Part shown: one piece after another, positions 1-4,624 of the stretch
Numbering within the stretch: position 1 is the stretch's first letter
Layout of the letters: each line of letters begins with the position of its first letter
NCBI GenBank assembly: GCA_016932295.1
Contig: JAFGDC010000366.1
Coordinates: 1-7,285, forward strand
Source: a candidate division CSSED10-310 bacterium
GTDB taxonomy: Bacteria > CSSED10-310 > JAFGDC01
DNA: 7,285 nt
Direction of reading: 5' to 3'
Notes under the pieces: generated by a model
Seen by the model: only the letters and a program-made list of their open reading frames with translations
What the model was told of the DNA's origin: nothing
Databases searched by the model: none
Made by a program: the position numbers and the translations under genes

Positions 1-631
1 CCCCCAGGGCCCTCGCGAAAGCCATGGTGAATCCCGTCAACAATGCCGGCAGGATCCCCGGCATGATCACCCGGCGGATGGTCTGCCAGCGCGACGCCCC
101 CAGGCTGGCCGCCGCCTCTTCCGTCTCCACCTCGATGTCCTCCAGCGCCGGCTGCAGGGTGCGCACCACGAAGGGCAGGCCGACAAAGGTCAACGCCAAC
201 CCCACCCCCAGCGGCGTGAACGCCACCTTGACGTCCGGTTCCAGCCACCGGCCGATCCAGCCGTTGCGGGAATAGATGGTGGTGAGCGCTATGCCCGACA
301 CCGCCGTGGGCAAGGCGAAAGGCAGATCCACCAGGGCTTCCACCAGCCGCTTGCCGGTGAATGAGTAGCGCACCAGTGACCAGGCCACGATAAATCCAAA
401 GAAGGCATTCACCAGCGCCGCCGCCAGGGAGGCGCCAAGGGACAACCGGCAGGCCGCCAAGACCCGCGGCTGTGTCACCGTGGTCCAGAAATCGGTCCAC
501 CCCATGGAAGCGGACTTGAAGCCAAGAGCCGACAAGGGGATCAGCACCACCAGACTGAGATAGGTCAAGGTGACGCCGAGGGTCAGGCCGAAACCGGGCA
601 ACACACTCGCCTGCCTGAATCTCAACGCCAT
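1..631 (-). CDS. cysT: Sulfate/thiosulfate ABC transporter permease CysT (CysU), 3' end cut by window edge
   Basis: Inner-membrane permease subunit that, with CysW, forms the channel of the sulfate/thiosulfate importer fed by Sbp and powered by CysA. Translating the minus strand from the ATG at 631-629 gives 210 codons with no stop; family members are about 275 residues, so roughly 65 are missing. Hydrophobic segments lie near residues 12-37, 58-87, 96-120 and 136-158. The ABC-permease EAA loop is clear at about 171-200 ([10 protein letters not shown], then [20 protein letters not shown]), the region that docks on the ATPase. The [19 protein letters not shown] stretch at 102-120 is typical of CysT. 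The start is supported by GGAG at 641-638, six bases upstream. It lies 29 nt downstream of sbp and is almost certainly co-transcribed with it. Family assignment is firm; sulfate versus thiosulfate preference cannot be read from sequence. Confidence 0.95.
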   Translation of the reverse strand, partial: MALRFRQASVLPGFGLTLGVTLTYLSLVVLIPLSALGFKSASMGWTDFWTTVTQPRVLAACRLSLGASLAAALVNAFFGFIVAWSLVRYSFTGKRLVEALVDLPFALPTAVSGIALTTIYSRNGWIGRWLEPDVKVAFTPLGVGLALTFVGLPFVVRTLQPALEDIEVETEEAAASLGASRWQTIRRVIMPGILPALLTGFTMAFARALG

Positions 632-660
632 GACCTACTCCGCTCCCGGCATACGCGCCA

Positions 661-1725
661 TCAATTGCCGCCAAGATAGATCTGATCGAATATCCCGCCG
701 TCGTTGAAATGTGTGGCCTGCGCTTCCGTCCAGCCGCCGAACACCTCGTCTATGCTGATCCTCAACACCTGAGGGAACCGCGCCATATCCGCCGGATCGG
801 CGAAACTGGCCAGCACCGGACGATAGTAATGCTTCGCCGCCAGTTTCTGCCCCGCCGGTGAATAGAGATATTCCAGGTATGCCTGCGCCAAGTTCAGCAA
901 ACCGTGCTTTTGGGCCACCTTGTCGATCACCGTCACCGGCGGTTCGGCCAGGATGCTGATGGATGGCACCACGATATCGAACCGGTCCGGCCCCAACTCG
1001 TTCACCGCCAGAAACGCCTCATTCTCCCAGGCCAACAACACGTCACCGATGCCCCGCTGCACAAACGTATTGGTGGAACCACGGGCGCCGGAATCCAGGA
1101 CCGGCACCTTCTTGAACAACGCGGTGACAAACTCGCGCGCCTTCGTCTCGGCCACCGCCACCTGCGCCGCGGCAGCAGGATCCTGGAGCTTCGCCAGGTC
1201 ACCCAACTCCTGCTTCAAGACGTACGCCCATGCCGCCAGATAATTCCAGCGCGCGCCACCGGACGTCTTGGGATTGGGCGTGATCACCTCGATCCCCGGT
1301 CCCAACAGATCCGGCCAATCCCTGATACCCTTGGGATTACCCTTGCGCACCAGGAACACGATGGTGGAATTGTACGGCGAGCTGTTGTTGGGCAATCGCT
1401 TCTGCCAGTCCATGGGCATCATGCCGGTGCGTTCCGCGATGGCGGAAATGTCATAGGCGAGCGCCAGGGTCACCACATCCGCCTCCAATCCGTCAATCAC
1501 CGCCCGCGCCTGCTTGCCGGCACCGCCATGCGACTGCTGAATCACCACATCCTCACCGGTTTTCTGCTTCCAATACGAGACAAACTCGTTGTTGAACTCC
1601 TGGTAGAACTCACGGGTAGGATCATAGGACACGTTAAGCAACGTCGGCGCCGCCAGGACCGCGCCGTTGAACACCATGCCGCCGATGACCGCCATCGCCA
1701 CCACACATCCGACAATTCGCGCCAT
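661..1725 (-). CDS. sbp: Periplasmic sulfate-binding protein
   Basis: Substrate-binding component of the sulfate ABC importer, 354 residues from the ATG at 1725, a normal family length. Residues 1-25 form a Sec signal peptide (arginine at 3, hydrophobic core, cleavage likely after V-L-A25). The mature protein begins [20 protein letters not shown]. Family hallmarks are [20 protein letters not shown] (64-83), NPKTSGGAR (151-159, matching the PROSITE-type NPK-[ST]-SGxAR signature), [10 protein letters not shown] (209-218), a WENEAFLAV segment and the C-terminal [17 protein letters not shown] nine bases upstream (1734) is in frame, but the Shine-Dalgarno abuts it and sits eight bases from the ATG, so the ATG is chosen. 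An Ala-rich segment at about 173-193 ([14 protein letters not shown]) looks like a small insertion compared with many Sbp proteins. First gene of an operon with cysT. Sbp and CysP (thiosulfate) are similar, so exact ligand preference is less certain than the family. Confidence 0.95.
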   Translation of the reverse strand: MARIVGCVVAMAVIGGMVFNGAVLAAPTLLNVSYDPTREFYQEFNNEFVSYWKQKTGEDVVIQQSHGGAGKQARAVIDGLEADVVTLALAYDISAIAERTGMMPMDWQKRLPNNSSPYNSTIVFLVRKGNPKGIRDWPDLLGPGIEVITPNPKTSGGARWNYLAAWAYVLKQELGDLAKLQDPAAAAQVAVAETKAREFVTALFKKVPVLDSGARGSTNTFVQRGIGDVLLAWENEAFLAVNELGPDRFDIVVPSISILAEPPVTVIDKVAQKHGLLNLAQAYLEYLYSPAGQKLAAKHYYRPVLASFADPADMARFPQVLRISIDEVFGGWTEAQATHFNDGGIFDQIYLGGN

Positions 1726-1733
1726 CACAATCA

Positions 1734-1741
1734 CTTCCTTT
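1734..1741 (-). promoter_or_regulatory. Ribosome binding site of sbp (decides start)
   Basis: The minus strand reads AAAGGAAG, followed by eight bases and then ATG at 1725. The spacing suits the ATG and excludes the in-frame GTG at 1734, which overlaps the site. Confidence 0.7.
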
Positions 1742-1747
1742 CGCTGA

Positions 1748-1830
1748 GACGCCCTCGGGGCGTCAAATCACGGGGAAACAGCAACCCCGGTTCCTGGTGC
1801 AATCCCAGTGCCAACCATTCTGACCGGAAC
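1748..1830 (-). promoter_or_regulatory. Structured 5' leader of sbp (several hairpins)
   Basis: Between the likely promoter and the sbp ribosome binding site the minus strand can form a perfect 7-bp hairpin (GACGCCC-CGA-GGGCGTC, 1764-1748) six bases ahead of the Shine-Dalgarno. A second 5-bp stem (CGGGG/CCCCG, 1789-1771) has a nine-base loop. A third element is built from GGTT/AACC plus GG/CC (1816-1789). The alternative pairing GTTCC/GGAAC (1830-1826 with 1794-1790) would use bases of the second and third stems. No U-tract follows any stem, so these are not intrinsic terminators; a translational or antitermination role is possible. I cannot match it to a known riboswitch class. The stems are seen; the regulatory role is inference. 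Confidence 0.35.
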
Positions 1831-1831
1831 A

Positions 1832-1861
1832 ATTCGTTGCTACGCAATGATCCATAGTCAA
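1832..1861 (-). promoter_or_regulatory. Candidate sigma70-type promoter for sbp-cysT
   Basis: The minus strand has TTGACT at 1861-1856 (five of six to the -35 consensus), an 18-bp spacer, and a poor -10, ACGAAT, at 1837-1832. A strong -35 with a weak -10 would suit an activator-dependent gene, as expected for sulfur-starvation genes under a CysB-type regulator, but this is only a motif match. Transcription from here would include the whole structured leader. Confidence 0.25.
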
Positions 1862-1912
1862 AGAACCAGAACCGCGACGATGTCATGGCACTGAAATACC
1901 ACCTGTGCTTAC

Positions 1913-1942
1913 TTAATAAAGCAGATAACCGTTAAATAAAGC
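1913..1942. repeat. Pair of AT-rich direct repeats in the divergent intergenic region
   Basis: TTAATAAAGC (1913-1922) and TTAAATAAAGC (1932-1942) share the exact 8-mer AATAAAGC with a 20-bp period, about two helical turns. Between them lies a 9-bp dyad, TAAC-C-GTTA (1926-1934). The block is AT-rich in GC-rich surroundings and sits between the divergent sbp and SGNH-hydrolase genes. A regulator-binding site, for example for a LysR-type protein such as CysB, is a reasonable reading but is not shown by the sequence. Confidence 0.35.
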
Positions 1943-2016
1943 GGGACGACCGAGAAGCCGGCGGCGGCAAGGGTGAATGGAACCATATACCAGGCATTGA
2001 ACCACCCCGATGCAGC

Positions 2017-2045
2017 TTCAAAGAATCCACCGATTCTTTTACTAT
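2017..2045 (+). promoter_or_regulatory. Candidate promoter for the SGNH-hydrolase gene
   Basis: TTCAAA (2017-2022) and TACTAT (2040-2045) are separated by 17 bp and match the -35 and -10 consensus at four of six positions each. Transcription would begin near 2052, downstream of the ATG at 2010. That argues for the later GTG start at 2130. Confidence 0.3.
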
Positions 2046-2129
2046 AGGAAGAGACCACAAGGGAGGAATCATCGCCAGACAGGCCCGGGACAATCCGCGA
2101 CCCCACATCCCGCCGCGGGGGATACGGCC

Positions 2130-4193
2130 GTGAGCAGCCGCGGGCGGCGATTCGCCTGGATCATCGTGACCATTCTGCTGTCCCTGGTCATGGCGGAAGC
2201 CGCCCTACGGCTGACCGCCGTCATGCTCGAAGCACGCCGCCGCGGCGACTCCAATGCGGAAGGGAAATCGACCATCTGGTGTTTCGGCGATTCGAACATG
2301 TACGGGGTCGGCGCCGACCGCGAGCAGACACTGGCCGGTCACCTGCAGGCGCTCCTTCCCGATCACGCGGTCATCAATTACGGCAAACCGGGCAGCAACA
2401 CCTGGATGCACGCCACCGAACTGGCATACCAGCTCGACTACGCCACTCCGGATATCGTCATCGAATGGGGTGGCGTGAACAATGATTACAACGCCACCGG
2501 TCGCGGCGCATCGTTCAAGATCCCCGCCGCCGACCGGCTCGTCCGGAACTCGCGCCTCTACCGCCTGCTCCGCATGCTCATTCTCACCCGTTTCGGGTTC
2601 AAACCCCAGCCGGCGTTCTTCGGCGCCGAGGACACCAGTATCCTCCCGGTCGATTCCTCAACATTGTCCCACGATGAACTCCTCACCTTCCTGGAGTCAG
2701 ACTTCAAGAAGATGCATGCACTCACCGCGGCGCGGAACATCCAGTTTCTCGTTCTCACGTACCCGGTGCACGAGGCCGACAACGCCCGTATCATGAAAGC
2801 CGGCCGCCGGCTCGATCTCACCGTGGTGGACAACTTCCCGCTCTTCCAGGCATTCCCTCCCCTCAACCGCCACACCCTCCTCTTCGAGGACCACCATCCC
2901 AACCGAGTCGGATACAGGCTGGCCGCCCTCAATGTTCTCAGTCACCTGACGGAACCCGCACCCCGCGATCTTTCTCCCGACCTGTCCGCCATGGTCAACC
3001 GCATTGTCATCGACCATGAACTCAGCCGGGAGACAGTCCGTTTCCTCTTCGGAGAACCGCTTGCCATCGATAGGGGCGTGTTTCCCCTCGTCGACCCATC
3101 TGGACCACTCACCCGCTGGACATACGACATCAGGGAGTCGCTCATCCATCTTTTTTGGGACGATGACGGGCGGATGACCTGGGCTTGGTTCCGCAGTCCC
3201 AACCGCATCGATCCCAACGCCTGGAGCCAGGCGCGCGGGAAGACCAGGGCGCAGGTCCGGCTGTTGCTGGGCGAGCCTCACGAGATCACCGTTGATGACC
3301 AGCAGGAGACCTGGATCTACCGCCACGGTGTGACCACCGATCACTACCTGGTTCGGTTCGCCGGTGATGCCGCATTGGCTTTATCCGTTGAACAGGGCGT
3401 GAATCCAGAAGATTTGAACGATCTCGCCGGCATGAGCGTCGACGCCATTCGAAGCGCGTATGGAGAACCAACGGACCGCGGGTGGGTGCGGTATCCAGCG
3501 GTCAAACCGCGGCATGATTTCACGGAATGGTCTTACCCCAACGGTTTGAAGCTGTTCATGGCGGATGACACGGTCCAGCTTGCGGTGTCGCCACGCTCGC
3601 TGTCCCGATCCATCGAAGACATCGTCGAGGAGGGTGATTCCAGGTCCGCCATCGAATCCATCATCGGCTCTTCACGCGTGCAACAGGAATGGCCCGGACC
3701 TCAAGGCGGGCATCTGCGGCTGCACTCCTATGACATGGGCACGGGCAAATTCATGGTGTGCTACCTGAACGACCACCTGCACCATGCGTTCATCAAGTGG
3801 CAGACAGTCACCGGCAGTGCCATCGACACCGGCCTGTATGAACTGTTGCCGGCTGGTGTCTCCTTGCAGGTGGTCCGCGATGTCTGGAATCCGCCGATGT
3901 ACTGGAAGGAACGGGACGATGGCACACGCATCTGGGTATTCCAGGTGACGGACCAGTTGTTCATCATGCATTTCGAGGCTGACCGACTGGCGCGGAAATC
4001 ACGTTTTAAGTCATTTAAAACAAGGATTTCCGCGGAGGACTTCGATGCTCTGCGGGAGGTGTTTGGAGAACGCCTGGAGAGGGTGGATGGAAAAGGCCGT
4101 TCGTACCGGTTGAAGCTACCTGGAACCGAGGGCGTTTTCCATTTCACGCCGGAGAGCCGGCGGCCGGCCGGAGTCGCCGGAACGGACGGGTGA
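2130..4193 (+). CDS. Membrane-anchored SGNH/GDSL hydrolase fused to tandem BamE/SmpA-like repeats
   Basis: Predicted esterase-type hydrolase held by an N-terminal membrane segment (about residues 8-31, after SSRGRR), with the rest probably periplasmic. Numbering is from the GTG at 2130, chosen because GGGGGA lies seven bases upstream; the reading frame extends to an ATG at 2010, which has no ribosome binding site. SGNH blocks in order: CFGDSNMYGVG with nucleophile Ser55, NYGKPGSNT (Gly85/Gly88), WGGVNND (Gly115, Asn117) and FEDHHPNRVGYR with His256. The residue three before His256 is Glu253, where Asp is usual; Asp254 is adjacent. From about residue 298 to the end there is no recognised enzyme domain. 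Instead a pattern of Gly-Glu-Pro then Trp-x-Tyr recurs: G308/W330, G381/W395, G445/W467, weaker at G513/Y534, N587/W602 and G646/Y659. This resembles SmpA/OmlA (BamE) repeats. The substrate is unknown. It stands alone, divergent from sbp. The hydrolase call is solid; the repeat call is inference. Confidence 0.85.
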   Translation: MSSRGRRFAWIIVTILLSLVMAEAALRLTAVMLEARRRGDSNAEGKSTIWCFGDSNMYGVGADREQTLAGHLQALLPDHAVINYGKPGSNTWMHATELAYQLDYATPDIVIEWGGVNNDYNATGRGASFKIPAADRLVRNSRLYRLLRMLILTRFGFKPQPAFFGAEDTSILPVDSSTLSHDELLTFLESDFKKMHALTAARNIQFLVLTYPVHEADNARIMKAGRRLDLTVVDNFPLFQAFPPLNRHTLLFEDHHPNRVGYRLAALNVLSHLTEPAPRDLSPDLSAMVNRIVIDHELSRETVRFLFGEPLAIDRGVFPLVDPSGPLTRWTYDIRESLIHLFWDDDGRMTWAWFRSPNRIDPNAWSQARGKTRAQVRLLLGEPHEITVDDQQETWIYRHGVTTDHYLVRFAGDAALALSVEQGVNPEDLNDLAGMSVDAIRSAYGEPTDRGWVRYPAVKPRHDFTEWSYPNGLKLFMADDTVQLAVSPRSLSRSIEDIVEEGDSRSAIESIIGSSRVQQEWPGPQGGHLRLHSYDMGTGKFMVCYLNDHLHHAFIKWQTVTGSAIDTGLYELLPAGVSLQVVRDVWNPPMYWKERDDGTRIWVFQVTDQLFIMHFEADRLARKSRFKSFKTRISAEDFDALREVFGERLERVDGKGRSYRLKLPGTEGVFHFTPESRRPAGVAGTDG

Positions 4194-4442
4194 CAACCGC
4201 GGTTCAATAAGGAATACGCACGATTTCACCGATGCGCTGGAAGTGGGCGGACATCAGGCACTACTTTGGCAGCGCAGCCTGGAATTCGGCAGGCTCCCGC
4301 CACGCACTGTACTTCAACCGCCACAGCAAGCGCCGGACCGGCTGGACAGCGGGATCGGTTCAACCGACATCGATCCATTACGTGATAGGTGATCACACGT
4401 TGATCAGGGATGCCGTGACAGGCGCTGCGAGAGCTTCATCCA

Positions 4443-4469
4443 CCTGAGTTTCAGGAAAAGTTGCTTTTT
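4443..4469 (+). terminator. Weak candidate terminator
   Basis: CCTGA-GTT-TCAGG (4443-4455) is directly followed by AAAAG-TTG-CTTTTT (4456-4469). The stems are only five base pairs each, the second is AT-rich, and the site lies 250 bp past the upstream stop codon. It may end the SGNH-hydrolase transcript, but the structure is weak. Confidence 0.2.
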
Positions 4470-4493
4470 AAAATACCCTTCCTACACTGATTC

Positions 4494-4502
4494 TGGTATA
4501 TC
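4494..4502 (+). promoter_or_regulatory. Possible extended -10 promoter for the beta-helix gene
   Basis: TGGTATATC matches the extended -10 layout TGn followed by a TATAAT-like hexamer (TATATC, four of six). No good -35 lies 17 bp upstream. An alternative is TTGCTT (4461-4466) with TACACT (4483-4488) at 16 bp. Either would give a leader of more than 110 nt containing the REP-like hairpin. Confidence 0.22.
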
Positions 4503-4570
4503 GCAGCAGCAGTTATGCAGTGAGAGCGACGGGTGTGGTGCCGCTGCATGAGGTGCGGTCAAGGCGAATC

Positions 4571-4598
4571 AAGCCCCGGCTCACGCCGGGATAACGAC
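4571..4598. repeat. REP-like hairpin element
   Basis: CCCGGC-TCAC-GCCGGG (4575-4590) is a perfect 6-bp stem with a four-base loop, followed by ATAACGACA. It resembles the widespread bacterial intergenic repeat in which a CCCG..CGGG hairpin is followed by ATGACGA, with one base changed in that tail. Only one copy is in the window. It ends 10 bases before the Shine-Dalgarno of the beta-helix gene, so it would lie in that gene's leader. Class assignment is from memory of the pattern. Confidence 0.4.
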
Positions 4599-4624
4599 AA
4601 CCTGGAACAGGAGCATTTCACATC

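Larger units (their letters stand above)
4194..4624. other. Gene-poor spacer between the SGNH-hydrolase and beta-helix genes
   Basis: About 430 bp without a convincing gene. A 71-codon frame at 4232-4447 has no good ribosome binding site and no recognisable protein features. Visible landmarks are a 10-bp palindrome AACCGCGGTT just after the upstream stop codon (4196-4205), two TGATCA palindromes 11 bp apart (4390-4395, 4401-4406), small inverted repeats before a T-run (4443-4469), an extended -10-like site (4494-4502), and a REP-like hairpin (4571-4598) just ahead of the next ribosome binding site. Confidence 0.6.

Noticed and set aside
24..275. 83-codon plus-strand frame at the left edge
   Set aside because: It lies opposite the conserved EAA-loop region of cysT, which reads cleanly on the minus strand.
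1748..1764. GACGCCC/GGGCGTC hairpin as an intrinsic terminator
   Set aside because: No T-run follows on either strand, and it lies directly ahead of the sbp ribosome binding site, so a leader hairpin is more likely.
904..1857. Long 317-codon frame on the plus strand opposite sbp
   Set aside because: It is antisense to a clear sbp gene, is rich in Arg/His as expected for a shadow frame in GC-rich DNA, and shows no family features.
2010..2129. Upstream extension of the SGNH-hydrolase gene to an ATG at 2010
   Set aside because: There is no ribosome binding site before 2010. The extra 40 residues are basic and low in hydrophobicity ahead of the membrane anchor, and a candidate promoter lies inside the extension. 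GTG at 2130 fits better.
2697..3344. 215-codon minus-strand frame opposite the SGNH hydrolase
   Set aside because: It overlaps the conserved SGNH catalytic region on the other strand; a compositional shadow.
4196..4205. AACCGCGGTT palindrome as a terminator of the SGNH-hydrolase gene
   Set aside because: It has no loop and no T-run; a short palindrome of this size can occur by chance.
4232..4447. 71-codon plus-strand frame in the spacer
   Set aside because: The nearest purine-rich stretch is about 17 bases from the ATG, and the protein shows no domain, signal peptide or membrane segment.
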